The notes below the pieces were generated by a model, which did no database searches, was not told where the DNA came from, and saw nothing but the letters and a program-made list of their open reading frames with translations. From contig JBFMCV010000004.1 of the NCBI GenBank assembly GCA_040754335.1, forward strand, positions 62,001 through 126,000: DNA of 64,000 bases, written 5' to 3'. The translations under genes were made by a program, and so were the position numbers. Of the stretch, positions 38,181 to 46,986 are shown piece after piece (position 1 is the first letter of the stretch; each line of letters starts with the position of its first letter). Source of the DNA: Thermodesulfobacteriota bacterium (lineage in GTDB: Bacteria; Desulfobacterota_D; UBA1144; Nemesobacterales; UBA2774).

Positions 38181-39434
38181 ATGAGTCCGAGAATTATCCT
38201 GCTGTCGTTAGCGGCAGTGTTTATGGTTTTTATGCCGCTCACGGCCGATGCCAATAAATTGTTTATTGCCAATATAGAGGTTGACGACGATGTAGTATTC
38301 GAAGGCACCGACAGCTTGTTCAAGGTAGTCGATTTTTTCGACAACAAATCCCTTCATGAATTCTTTCCCGATTACACGGCTGATTCCGCGGTGCTTGCGC
38401 GGGTCGATCTTAGAGGCATAGATCTGGAAATAGAGTATCGCCGGAATTCGTCGGAGCTTATCGTCAGGATACCGTCCAAAAATTTCGAGGTAAGCTTCGA
38501 CGGAGGTAACCGCAACGAGAGCCAGGAACAGTTCGAGGACTGGCTTAAAGGCGATTTCGAATCCCCGGCGGCTCCGGGCCGGAAGCTCACCACGCTCCTG
38601 CATATAGTAGTGGCCAACTCCCCCGTGGAACCCGTCGCCGGGAATCCGAACAGCCTGCTGACGAGGATGTTCCTCTCCGATTTCGATGCGGGGATAACGG
38701 GGCCGTTCATCAGCTCGAGGACACGCGTCCCCGGGAACCGAAACTTCCTCACGCTCGGCGGAGAGTTCGGGTTTTTCAACGCGGGTCCATACGACGGTCA
38801 GGTGCTGAATTTCCCCATAAATTACAAATGGAACTTCAAGGGGTGGCCCAAGCTCTCCTGGATATTCGATCTTCCAATCACTCTCACCCGGACGGAGACG
38901 GCCTGGTCTTACATGGGCTCTTTCGGCACGGGCTTCCAGTTCAGGCCTTACAGGTGGTGGGCCCTTACTCCGATGGGCCGTATTGGCGGGGTCGGGTCGT
39001 TCGATGTCGGGGCGCTCGCCGTACTGGTCTCGGGGAGCCTGACGAATTATTTCCAGGGCAGCATAGGCTCCACCAACCTCGGCTTCGGAACGATGACCGG
39101 GATATCCACCACGATAGACGGGATCAAGGTCGGCGGATACGACCTCAGCTACGAGCTCACGAATTACGTGCTCCGTAACGGCGGAAACCTGACACAGAAG
39201 CTCGATTTCAAGGTTCTCGGGAACCCTGCGGCGTTCAAGCTCTTTCTCAACCACACGAAGTTCTGGGGCAACGAGCTCTATCTGGACTCCTTTTTCGACA
39301 TTGGAGTCGCATTCGTGACGATAAAGAAGGTCGCGGATTCGTTCGTTGAGGCGCTCGACCTCTCCTTCACATTCTCCGCGGGCGTAGATAACGATTACAA
39401 TAACTACAGCTTCAAGCTGACATGGCGTTTCTGA
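38181..39434 (+). CDS. Predicted outer-membrane beta-barrel protein of unknown function
   Basis: 417 residues with a signal peptide (MSPRIILLSLAAVFMVFMPLTADA) and an N-terminal region of about 120 residues (ANIEVDDDVVFEGTDSLFKV, LEIEYRRNSSELIVRIPSKN). The remainder has alternating aromatic-rich strands (FLTLGGEFGFFNAGPYDG, WIFDLPITLTRTETAWSYMG, YFQGSIGSTNLGFGTMTG) and the chain ends NNYSFKLTWRF, a C-terminal aromatic strand typical of BAM-inserted barrels. I do not recognise the family. GGAGG lies before the ATG. It lies 212 bp after the YnbE/YdbL-like gene. Confidence 0.8.
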   Translation: MSPRIILLSLAAVFMVFMPLTADANKLFIANIEVDDDVVFEGTDSLFKVVDFFDNKSLHEFFPDYTADSAVLARVDLRGIDLEIEYRRNSSELIVRIPSKNFEVSFDGGNRNESQEQFEDWLKGDFESPAAPGRKLTTLLHIVVANSPVEPVAGNPNSLLTRMFLSDFDAGITGPFISSRTRVPGNRNFLTLGGEFGFFNAGPYDGQVLNFPINYKWNFKGWPKLSWIFDLPITLTRTETAWSYMGSFGTGFQFRPYRWWALTPMGRIGGVGSFDVGALAVLVSGSLTNYFQGSIGSTNLGFGTMTGISTTIDGIKVGGYDLSYELTNYVLRNGGNLTQKLDFKVLGNPAAFKLFLNHTKFWGNELYLDSFFDIGVAFVTIKKVADSFVEALDLSFTFSAGVDNDYNNYSFKLTWRF

Positions 39435-40000
39435 CGCGCGGAACTTGCGCTCTTGTGTAGTTTCATCGAACCCCCTCTCCTCAACACAACAACTGCGGCA
39501 AGATCGTATTTTCTTCTATTTCCCTCCTTAGAAAAAGAACGAATGCGAACAAGCGAGCATTCGGACTCAACACCAACAAAGGCGACTGAGTAAATTAACT
39601 TCAGACTCATCGCGGCATAAGACAAAATAGGTTAGGGAGGATTTAGTTCTAATCCCGTTCGTACTACCTGTCCGGCGTAGCTTTAGCGCTCGTCTCGGCG
39701 TAGGCCGAGCCGTAGCCGGGAAGCCGGAAGCTTGTCGAAGCACACAATGTGCTGATATACGACCCTACCCACTCTTCCGTTTAAGCCGGCAGCAATCCCA
39801 AACCGTTCGTCCTGAGCTTGTCGAAGGACGCGCACATATAGCGCGATTCCACGATCCCTTCCAACCCCTTAGCTCAAACCGACAACAGAGACAATTTCGT
39901 GTGTCCGCGGCGACGCGCTGCCTTCCCCTATCGGTTCTCTTCAAAATCTACTATTATTTGATCATGGTCTACACAGATAATCCAGCAGGAGGTCAACTGC
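39435..40000. repeat. Intergenic stretch with REP-like repeats
   Basis: No gene is supported in this 566 bp. At 39805-39829 is an element reading GTTCGTCCTGAGCTTGTCG plus AAGGAC, with a GTCCT/AGGAC stem; a partial copy (AGCTTGTCGAAG) lies at about 39729-39740 and a relative at 63771-63795. At 39694-39709 CTCGGC pairs with GCCGAG around a GTAG loop, inside a run where GGCGTAG and CGTAGCCGG recur (39672-39719). These look like REP-type mobile palindromes spread in intergenic DNA. The last 20 bp hold the AGGAGG ribosome-binding site of the channel gene. Confidence 0.6.
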
Positions 40001-40684
40001 ATGACTGAGAGCGTCAAACCGGGCTTCACACGTTTTATGATAAGCTCGACTCAATACAAGATGTTCAACTTCATGGTGTCGATATTGCTGCTGCTCATCC
40101 TCTCCGCCGTGCTCGAGGGCACGGAATACGGATTTATCATCGTCAATACGATGAGCAGCATCGTATTCTTCCTCGGCGTCTACGCCGTCGGCAGGAGCAG
40201 GCGCACGCTCATAGTCCTGATAATTCTCGGGCTTCCGTGGTTTTTATCCGAGTGGGCTTTTACGAAGTCTACCCGGACTATTTTCACTAGCATGCTTTTC
40301 TTCATTTTCGTTACGATCACGATACTCGAGCATATTCTGAAATCGGATGAGGTGACGACCGATACGCTCTACGGGGCCGTCTGTGTCTATCTGCTACTCG
40401 GGATAATGTGGGCGTCGATCTACGGGTTTCTCGAATACGTATCGCCCGGGGCCGTCTTCGAGGGGTATGACAAAGAAATAACTACTAAGATGAGCACTAA
40501 CGAGCTCATATATTACAGCTACACGACGCTCGCCACAATCGGATACGGCGACATTACTTCCGTGACGCCGGTCGGGAGGATCATCTCCGTGCTCGAGGGG
40601 ATATTCGGCCAGCTCTACATCGCGTTCCTCGTCGCGAGACTGATAAGCATATATACGACGAACGCGATAAGGAGAAAGGGCTGA
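40001..40684 (+). CDS. Two-pore-domain-type potassium channel family protein
   Basis: 227-residue membrane protein of the ion channel (Ion_trans_2) family. The selectivity filter TIGYGD is at residues 179-184 within YYSYTTLATIGYGDITSVTP, flanked by pore helix and inner helix (IISVLEGIFGQLYIAFLVARL). Four further hydrophobic helices precede it (about 23-40, 44-62, 70-85, 94-110), giving six segments without an arginine-rich voltage sensor. No cytoplasmic RCK or TrkA domain is attached. AGGAGG is eight bases before the ATG. Convergent with the next gene (9 bp). Confidence 0.9.
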   Translation: MTESVKPGFTRFMISSTQYKMFNFMVSILLLLILSAVLEGTEYGFIIVNTMSSIVFFLGVYAVGRSRRTLIVLIILGLPWFLSEWAFTKSTRTIFTSMLFFIFVTITILEHILKSDEVTTDTLYGAVCVYLLLGIMWASIYGFLEYVSPGAVFEGYDKEITTKMSTNELIYYSYTTLATIGYGDITSVTPVGRIISVLEGIFGQLYIAFLVARLISIYTTNAIRRKG

Positions 40685-40693
40685 ATAACGCTT

Positions 40694-41296
40694 CTAGTCC
40701 AGTATCGCTAGGTTGCTTATAAATTTGATCCCCATGACCAGAGCGCCCATCCTGATCCACCAGCCTAGGAACACTATCGGAATAAATAACGCGGCCGGGT
40801 AGCGCATCATCCCGCATGCGGCGTACAACGGGTGTACAGGTATCGGAGACAAGGCGCCTCCGAAGAGAATCAGGCTCACTACCCGGAGCGAGCGTCCCTT
40901 CGTCCACTTGTGGTTTTGAACATCCGGGAATCTCTTCCTCACGAACTGCCTGTCCCCGAAGCACCTGCCGAGGAAGTAAGATACGGAGGAGCCCGTCACT
41001 GCCCCGAGAGCGATCAGAGTAACGAGCCTCCCGGGCTCGTATCCCAGGAGCGTCCCGAGTACGGCGTAGGCCGAAACCGGGAGCGTCAGGGGCGAGCTGC
41101 TGGCCGCCGTAATGAGATATAGCATGACGTCGGCGTTCCTCTGCCCGTAGCTTGTGATGAGATTCTCCCCGAAATAAAGCAGCCTCTCCCCGAACAGGAA
41201 CGATACCGCGGAGCTTGCCAGGAGCATCAATAACGTGATTCCGATGGCGATCCTTATTGAGCCCGGGACCGCCCGGAGCCTGAGAGGGATAATCAC
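40694..41296 (-). CDS. VTT/DedA-like (YqaA-type) membrane protein
   Basis: 200-residue polytopic membrane protein: about five hydrophobic helices, with the core AASSSPLTLPVSAYAVLGTLLGYEPGRL and GAVTGSSVSYFLGRCFG, which carries the Gly-rich VTT (SNARE-associated) signature of YqaA-type proteins, and LILFGGALSPIPVHPLYAACG. Relatives of this superfamily are implicated in lipid flipping and membrane-potential homeostasis; the role here is inferred only. Alone on its strand between the channel and the isocitrate dehydrogenase gene. Confidence 0.75.
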   Translation of the reverse strand: MIIPLRLRAVPGSIRIAIGITLLMLLASSAVSFLFGERLLYFGENLITSYGQRNADVMLYLITAASSSPLTLPVSAYAVLGTLLGYEPGRLVTLIALGAVTGSSVSYFLGRCFGDRQFVRKRFPDVQNHKWTKGRSLRVVSLILFGGALSPIPVHPLYAACGMMRYPAALFIPIVFLGWWIRMGALVMGIKFISNLAILD

Positions 41297-41445
41297 GGAT
41301 TATAAATCAAACATAGCAATCTTTGATTTCGGTTAAGCGGGAGTAAACGTTTGATGAAGGTCGAAATGCGCACAGCGGTAATATTTTCAAAAAATATGGC
41401 TCCTGAGAATTGATAAGCTCGTAAAATCAGGGTTCAATATCCCTC

Positions 41446-42465
41446 ATGGGCAAACGTAATATCGTAATAATACCGGGGGATGGCATCGGTCCCGAGATAA
41501 CGGAGGCGGTAATCAGGATCATGGACGCGTCAGGCGCCGGGGTAACATGGGTGGAACACGCTGCCGGTCTTGCCGCGCTCGAGAAGGGAATGGACGTGCT
41601 CCCGGACGAGACACTGGAAGCCATAAAAGAGCACAAGGTCGCCTTGAAAGGTCCCTGCACCACCCCGATAGGCGAAGGGTTCACGTCCGTGAACGTGAAG
41701 CTCAGGAAAACGCTCGACCTGTACGCGGCCGTGAGGCCGGTAAGGAACCTTCCGGGGGTGATCACGCGCTTCAGGAACGTGGACATAGTGATCATACGCG
41801 AGAATACGGAGGGACTCTACAGCGGCGTTGAGAACGTAGTCTCGCCGGGCGTCGTCATGAGCATGAAAGTCGCGACCGAGAAGGCGTGCAGCCGCATCTC
41901 GCACTGGGCGTTCGACTACGCACGCCACAGACACAGGAAAAAGGTCACGGTATTCCACAAAGCAAATATAATGAAGTTGACCGACGGTCTCTTTATCAGG
42001 AAATCGAAGGAGGCGAGCAAAGAGTACTGCGATATACAGTATGAGGAGATGATAATCGACGCGGGATGCATGAAGCTCGTCCAGGACCCTGCCCTCTTCG
42101 ACGTGCTCCTTCTCGAGAACCTCTACGGTGACCTCATAAGCGACCTCTGCGCGGGCCTTGTGGGCGGGTTAGGGGTCGTGCCCGGGGCCAACATCGGAGA
42201 CAGGGAGGCGGTATTCGAGGCCGTCCACGGCTCGGCTCCCGATATAGCGGGCAAGGGCGTCGCTAACCCGCTCGCGCTCCTCATGTCTGGCGTAATGATG
42301 CTCAACCACCTTGCCGACACGGAGGGGCGGGAGGACTTACGCGCATGCGCGGACAAGATTAAAAACGCCTATAACAGCGCTCTTCAGGACGGCGACAGGA
42401 CGCGCGACCTGGGCGGGAAGCTCGGCACCATGGAGTTCGCCGACGCGCTGATAAAGCGGCTTTGA
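41446..42465 (+). CDS. Isocitrate dehydrogenase, NAD+-dependent type
   Basis: 339-residue member of the isocitrate/isopropylmalate dehydrogenase family: IIPGDGIGPEI at the N-terminus, TSVNVKLRKTLDLYAAVRPV (substrate loop, residues 80-99), REN TEGLYSG (118-127), and YGDLISDLCAGLVGGLGV. At the coenzyme-specificity site it reads HGSAPDIAGKG with D266 and I267, where NADP-type enzymes have Lys and Tyr, so NAD+ is expected. The substrate-loop sequence fits isocitrate rather than isopropylmalate. It would feed the TCA cycle, of which sucD is also in this window. Confidence 0.92.
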   Translation: MGKRNIVIIPGDGIGPEITEAVIRIMDASGAGVTWVEHAAGLAALEKGMDVLPDETLEAIKEHKVALKGPCTTPIGEGFTSVNVKLRKTLDLYAAVRPVRNLPGVITRFRNVDIVIIRENTEGLYSGVENVVSPGVVMSMKVATEKACSRISHWAFDYARHRHRKKVTVFHKANIMKLTDGLFIRKSKEASKEYCDIQYEEMIIDAGCMKLVQDPALFDVLLLENLYGDLISDLCAGLVGGLGVVPGANIGDREAVFEAVHGSAPDIAGKGVANPLALLMSGVMMLNHLADTEGREDLRACADKIKNAYNSALQDGDRTRDLGGKLGTMEFADALIKRL

Positions 42466-42520
42466 ACCGGGTTCGCTCGGTTTTGGATGTAATTTAATGG
42501 AAGCGCGGATGAAGGCAGGG

Positions 42521-43510
42521 TCACAGGTTCTCCCCGATTACCCTCAGGAAGTTCCCGCCCATTATCTTTCTCACCCTTTCCTCGGAGTACCCTTTCTCAA
42601 GGAAGTATTCCGCTATCTTCGGGAGGTCTGAGATCTTTCTCAGGTCTTCGGGAAAGTCCTCCACCCTGGCTCCGTCCATATCGCTCCCTATCCCGACGTG
42701 ATCCTCGCCGCAGAGCGTTAAGATGTAATCCGTGTGCGCGAATACGTCTTCGAGTGTAGGCATATTATCGCCCGTCCTCAGGAACTGGTTATATAGCACG
42801 ATCCCGACGACGCCCCCCCTCTCCGATATTGCAAGCAGCTGGTCGTCTTTCAGGTTCCTGGGGTGGTCGGTGAGCGACCTCGCGTTCGAATGGGACGCTA
42901 TCGGTATGAGTGTGGTCAGCCCTATCGCTTCCCAGAACCCCTTTTCGTTTATGTGAGAAAGGTCGAGAGTGATACGTAGCTCGTTCATCCTTTTTATAAG
43001 CTCCCTCCCCTCGTCCGAGAGACCTTCTTCGGTGTTGTTCCCGGACGCAAAACGGTTCTTGTCGTTCCATGTAAGCCCTATTATCCTCACCCCCCGCTCG
43101 TAGAATTCCCCGAGCTTATCGGGGCTCTCAATCGGGTCTGCGCCCTCCATCAGCGTAAGGAAACCTATCCTTCCCTCCTTGCCTATCCTCCCCATATCAT
43201 TCTTTGTCTTTATCTGAAATATTTCGCCTTCATGCTCCCTGTAAATCCTGTCGTATATGCCGAATTGCTCGAGCGCCGCCTCGAGCGTCTTTTCCGGCTT
43301 GTGTTTCGGGTGAACGAATACGGTATTGAACACGAGGCCTATGCCGGCTTCCCTCAGCCAGGGAAGAGTTATCATGCAGGGGACCGAAGGGCTTACGAAA
43401 TCCCTCCCGTAGTGGTTCAGATGGAACGCAATATCCTCGTGAGCGTCGAGAATAAATAAATCCTCAATCATAGTTTTTCGCTCGTTTCTTACACGTTCAT
43501 CGCTATCCAT
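42521..43510 (-). CDS. Dipeptidase, peptidase family M19
   Basis: 329-residue zinc dipeptidase of the renal dipeptidase family. The binuclear metal ligands are visible: H24 and D26 (LDAHEDIAFH), E122 (LTLMEGADP), H186 (TLDLSHINEKG) and H207 (IPIASHSNARS), plus the C-terminal HVGIGSDMDGAR. No signal peptide, so it probably acts in the cytoplasm. Start at the first ATG, with AAAGGG seven bases upstream; a second ATG 13 codons later is possible. It is 53 bp after the Memo-family gene on the same strand, which suggests shared transcription. Confidence 0.93.
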   Translation of the reverse strand: MDSDERVRNERKTMIEDLFILDAHEDIAFHLNHYGRDFVSPSVPCMITLPWLREAGIGLVFNTVFVHPKHKPEKTLEAALEQFGIYDRIYREHEGEIFQIKTKNDMGRIGKEGRIGFLTLMEGADPIESPDKLGEFYERGVRIIGLTWNDKNRFASGNNTEEGLSDEGRELIKRMNELRITLDLSHINEKGFWEAIGLTTLIPIASHSNARSLTDHPRNLKDDQLLAISERGGVVGIVLYNQFLRTGDNMPTLEDVFAHTDYILTLCGEDHVGIGSDMDGARVEDFPEDLRKISDLPKIAEYFLEKGYSEERVRKIMGGNFLRVIGENL

Positions 43511-43563
43511 ACGTGGGCCCTTTTCTGTAATTCCGGTTTTCTCCGCGCTTTTCCGCCCTCAGG

Positions 43564-44805
43564 CTATATATAAAAACCCATGCTCGCGTAGCTGACGACC
43601 GATCCGGTATCGGGCTCGAGCGCCTGCCCGTAATCGAGCAGCTTTCCGCGCCGCGCATCGATAGTGGCGAGCGTAGCGTATATAGGGGAAAGCCCGCAGA
43701 CCTTCCGCCAGTCCTTCTCCTCCTCGACCGACCTGTAAAACCCCTCGGCGTCCATCTTTTCTCCGAAAGACAGGCTCAGCATGTCTCTCTCTCTAATAGT
43801 GCCGAGCGTGAGTTCGTTCACAGGCTCCTTATCCCCGAACTTGAGCCCCACGTGTGCCATGTCGGCCCCGGCGATAATAAAGACATCATCCCCCATATCC
43901 CTTACGATGCCACCGACCGCTCCGAGGAAGCGGGATATCGTTTCGTCATCTTTAGGCGATCTGCCCTCCCTCACCAGCCTGTGAAATGAATTGCAGAGTA
44001 TGGGGACGATCCTGAATTTCTTTTTCCCGTTCATTATGTGCTGGAGGAACGCGACCTGGAACTCTATCGAATGCTCGGTGCGGTGAGAGATCTCGCCCTC
44101 GTATAAATCCCATCCGCATGCGCTTTCAAGCTCCCCGATTATCTTGCTGTCCGTCTCGGCTTCGCCGAGCGGCGTCCTGAAGCTCTTCCTCGTCAGGATG
44201 AACGGGTTTTCCACCTCCGCGTAGTGAGACGTGCCGAAGATTATGAACGTATCGGCTTCGCTTTCACAGAGCAATTCCCTGTAGGCGAGCGCGTATGAGA
44301 CGCCGCCCCTCCCGTAGTCTATATGCGGGGATATAAGCCCCCTCAATTTCCCTGGCCCGGCTTCATGTGGTATCGTCTCCTCCGCTTTGCTGAAAAACGC
44401 CTTGAACCACCTGTCGAGCTCCTTCGGGTCGCCGGGATAAGCCAGACCCGCATGGCTCGAGTCCCTCGCGTCCGAACTGCGGAAATCCGACTCGATGCGG
44501 TTCTTATAGTCCCTGAAGTTTTCGCTGTCGAGAAAAAGCGCTTCGTCGAGCTGCCTGATCAGGTTCTCGATATCGTCCGACATGACCAGCTCCCCGAACC
44601 TCTCCATCACGAGTGATTGTATGTCCCGCACCGTCCTCGTGCCGTCGAACAGGCTCAATATCTTGAGAGTCTCTATAGAGACGGCGAGTATGTTTTCAGA
44701 TAAGTTCTGAGGGTCCCTCAGGCATATGATCCTTTCCCCGTCGACCTCGGCGGGGATTACTTCGATATATCTCAGCTTCGGGTATTCACTGGTTTTATTG
44801 TTCAT
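43564..44805 (-). CDS. Memo-family (AmmeMemoRadiSam system protein B-like) protein with N-terminal PqqD-like region
   Basis: 413 residues from the ATG at 44805, which overlaps the upstream hydantoinase-B stop as ATGA; the long open frame continuing upstream of it is only the antisense frame of that gene. Residues about 150-413 are a Memo domain: RGLISPHIDYGRGG (H161), IIFGTSHYAE (H194), EHSIEFQVAFLQ, AGADMAHVG and KVCGLSPIYATLA (C370), the His-His-Cys metal set of Memo proteins. Residues about 8-95 resemble a PqqD-type winged helix (SIETLKILSLFDGTRTVRD, ERFGELVMSDDIENLIRQLD). No AMMECR1 or radical-SAM partner is nearby. Enzymatic role unproven; human Memo1 is reported to bind iron or copper. 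Confidence 0.83.
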   Translation of the reverse strand: MNNKTSEYPKLRYIEVIPAEVDGERIICLRDPQNLSENILAVSIETLKILSLFDGTRTVRDIQSLVMERFGELVMSDDIENLIRQLDEALFLDSENFRDYKNRIESDFRSSDARDSSHAGLAYPGDPKELDRWFKAFFSKAEETIPHEAGPGKLRGLISPHIDYGRGGVSYALAYRELLCESEADTFIIFGTSHYAEVENPFILTRKSFRTPLGEAETDSKIIGELESACGWDLYEGEISHRTEHSIEFQVAFLQHIMNGKKKFRIVPILCNSFHRLVREGRSPKDDETISRFLGAVGGIVRDMGDDVFIIAGADMAHVGLKFGDKEPVNELTLGTIRERDMLSLSFGEKMDAEGFYRSVEEEKDWRKVCGLSPIYATLATIDARRGKLLDYGQALEPDTGSVVSYASMGFYI

Positions 44806-46370
44806 GTGTTTTTGGGTTTTCCCCACCCGCCTCCGCCGGGCGTCCTGATTTCGAGAACGTCTCCTTTCCTTACGGTGAACGTGGACTTGGGAGGAATGAC
44901 CGTCGCCTTTCCCTTGCTCAAGAGTATGTTCCTGCCTTTTTTCCCACACTTGCCGCCTTGGATACCGTAGGGTGCCGACTTCCTCCGCTCCGTTATCAGG
45001 GAGACAGTCGCGTCCGTCAGGAACCTGTACTTCCTGACTATACCGTCTCCACCCCTGAACCTGCCTCTGCCCCCGCTCCGTTTCCGCACGGAATATGCGT
45101 CGATCATCACGGGTAGTTCCCTCTCGATGGCCTCGACAGGGGTATTGAGCGTGTTTGTCATGTGTGTCTGGACCGCGTTGACCCCGTCCTTGCCTGACCT
45201 CCCGCCCATCCCGCCGGCGATAGTTTCGTAGTATGCGAAGCTCCTTCCGTTCCCCGGGTGCACGCCCCCGAAGGTGGTGTTGCTCATCGTGCCCGCGCTC
45301 GCGGCGGGGACCATTTCGGGAATCGCTTTTGAGAGGGCGCCGAAAACTATATCGACCACGCGCTGGGATGTCTCGACGTTCCCGCCCACTACGGCCGCGG
45401 GGTATTCGGCGTTCAGTATGGAGCCCTTTTCGGTCCTGATGTCTATCACCCTCAGCGGGCCCGAGTTGAGCGGCATACCATCCGGGGCGAGGCACTGGAA
45501 TACGTAAACCGTCGCCGCGGTGGTCACGCTCAAAGGCGCGTTCAGGCAGCCCTTAACCTTTCCCGACGAGCCCCTGAAATCCACGACCGCCTTATCGCCT
45601 TCGATAGTTACCGAAACCCTGAGAGGAATATTCCTGGTTCCCGCCCCGTCGTCGTCGAGTACGTCCTCGAACCTGTAAACTCCGTCGGGGATTTTCCTTA
45701 TCACCCCTCTCATCATTTTTTCACTGTACCTGAGAAGCTCGTCTCCCGCATCCCTGACCTTTTTAAGCGAGTACTTCGCGATGACCTCTTTCAATCTCCT
45801 TATCCCGAGATCGAGCGAGCCCGTCTGGGCCCTCAGGTCTCCTTCCCTCTCCTCCGGGTCGCGCGTCGAGGAGAGTATCCTCCGGAAGAGCCCTCTGTTC
45901 AGTCTCCCTTTTCTGTACATTCTCGAGGGGGGGATCAATATCCCTTCCTCGTGTATCGAGGTGGAGAGCGGCATAGAGCCCGGCGTGAGTCCGCCCATGT
46001 CCGCGTGGTGCGCGCGGGAGGCGACGAAGAATTCGAGCCCGCCCTCGGCGAATACCGGGGCTATGCAGGTAACGTCAGGCAGGTGAGTCCCTCCCCTGAA
46101 CGGGTCGTTCAATATGAACACGTCGCCCTCCGATGTGTCGGGTTCCCCTATTATCGCCTTCACCGCGAAGCTCATGGAGCCCAGGTGCACGGGAATGTGG
46201 GCAGCCTGCGCGATCATTTCGCCCGAGGCCTTGAATATCGCGCAGGACAGGTCCCTCCGCTCCTTTATATTGGGCGAGAAGCCCGCGCGTATGAGGACGC
46301 CCCCCATTTCCTCGGCGATCGAGCTGAGCGCGTTCTGAAATATTTCGAGTTCGAACGGGCTAAGAGGCAT
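44802..46370 (-). CDS. Hydantoinase B / oxoprolinase family protein
   Basis: 522-residue member of the HyuB family (N-methylhydantoinase, 5-oxoprolinase and acetone carboxylase relatives). Family stretches present include FQNALSSIAEEMGGVLIRAG, KERRDLSCAIF, EGDVFILNDPFRGGTHLPDV, RAHHADMGGLTPGSMP, AVVGGNVETSQRVVD and GGSGGRGRFRGG-like KRSGGRGRFRGGDG. Such subunits usually act with a HyuA subunit encoded next door; none is in this window. The substrate is unknown. Translationally coupled to the downstream Memo-type gene by a four-base overlap; the gene upstream encodes a small secreted protein. Confidence 0.92.
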   Translation of the reverse strand: MPLSPFELEIFQNALSSIAEEMGGVLIRAGFSPNIKERRDLSCAIFKASGEMIAQAAHIPVHLGSMSFAVKAIIGEPDTSEGDVFILNDPFRGGTHLPDVTCIAPVFAEGGLEFFVASRAHHADMGGLTPGSMPLSTSIHEEGILIPPSRMYRKGRLNRGLFRRILSSTRDPEEREGDLRAQTGSLDLGIRRLKEVIAKYSLKKVRDAGDELLRYSEKMMRGVIRKIPDGVYRFEDVLDDDGAGTRNIPLRVSVTIEGDKAVVDFRGSSGKVKGCLNAPLSVTTAATVYVFQCLAPDGMPLNSGPLRVIDIRTEKGSILNAEYPAAVVGGNVETSQRVVDIVFGALSKAIPEMVPAASAGTMSNTTFGGVHPGNGRSFAYYETIAGGMGGRSGKDGVNAVQTHMTNTLNTPVEAIERELPVMIDAYSVRKRSGGRGRFRGGDGIVRKYRFLTDATVSLITERRKSAPYGIQGGKCGKKGRNILLSKGKATVIPPKSTFTVRKGDVLEIRTPGGGGWGKPKNT

Positions 46371-46430
46371 CGGATGATCTCAACACTGCGTTTCCCGGCA
46401 GTGATTACGGGTTTGTAGCCGGGGAGTCGA

Positions 46431-46895
46431 TTATTGTTCCGGCTCGGGCGCTGAAGGAGTCAGGGTTTCCAGGTTCGAGTACCTGCATAGCCCGGAGTTG
46501 TAATATCTCACATACATATTTTCTTTGAGATCGGCCTTCGGGCCTCCCGGAATTATGTGACTGCCGTTTCTGCATTCCTCGACTACTTTCAAAAACGGCA
46601 CGGGGGCCAGGTCTCCCGTCCCGTATTTGCCCTTTATACTCTTCTCCACTTTCACGGCGGCCGTGCATTTCGATACCGTCTCTGGAGTATAACCGGAGGA
46701 GCTTTCGTCGGCAGGCCTGCATTCGCCTGAATCGTAAGGATTCCCGCATTCGATTTTCAAGACTGTGCCCTCGACGGCGTAATCCGAGCCGTTGAGGAGC
46801 TCTTCCTCGGAGCATGGGGGAGGGACGGCGCGGACGCTCGCCCCCGTTAAGGCGAACACAGTGAAAATGAGTGGTATTATTATCTTGTTTTTCAC
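46431..46895 (-). CDS. Small secreted cysteine-rich protein of unknown function
   Basis: 154 residues, GTG start, with a signal peptide (MKNKIIIPLIFTVFALTGASVRA). The mature chain has six cysteines (PPCSEEE, KIECGNPYDSGECR, SKCTAAVKV, VVEECRNGS, SGLCRYSNL) likely to form disulfides in the periplasm or outside, and a beta-rich appearance (YAVEGTVLKIE, CTAAVKVEKSIKG). I recognise no family, though the pattern of an EGTV...KVEKSIKG strand pair recalls small NTR/TIMP-like OB-fold domains. It sits 60 bp before the hydantoinase-B-like gene on the same strand. Confidence 0.75.
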   Translation of the reverse strand: MKNKIIIPLIFTVFALTGASVRAVPPPCSEEELLNGSDYAVEGTVLKIECGNPYDSGECRPADESSSGYTPETVSKCTAAVKVEKSIKGKYGTGDLAPVPFLKVVEECRNGSHIIPGGPKADLKENMYVRYYNSGLCRYSNLETLTPSAPEPEQ

Positions 46896-46986
46896 GCTGA
46901 TTATACTAATGTATTGTGGTTTTATTCGTTGTCAAACTTAATCTTCAGAGCCGAATGATCGGCCATGCGAGAGGATAACAGATAGA

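Noticed and set aside
44806-45495. Long upstream extension of the Memo-family frame (Arg/Gly-rich, 230 codons)
   Set aside because: It is the antisense-independent out-of-frame reading of the hydantoinase-B-like gene on the same strand; composition is unnatural and the ATGA overlap at 44805 gives a normal start.
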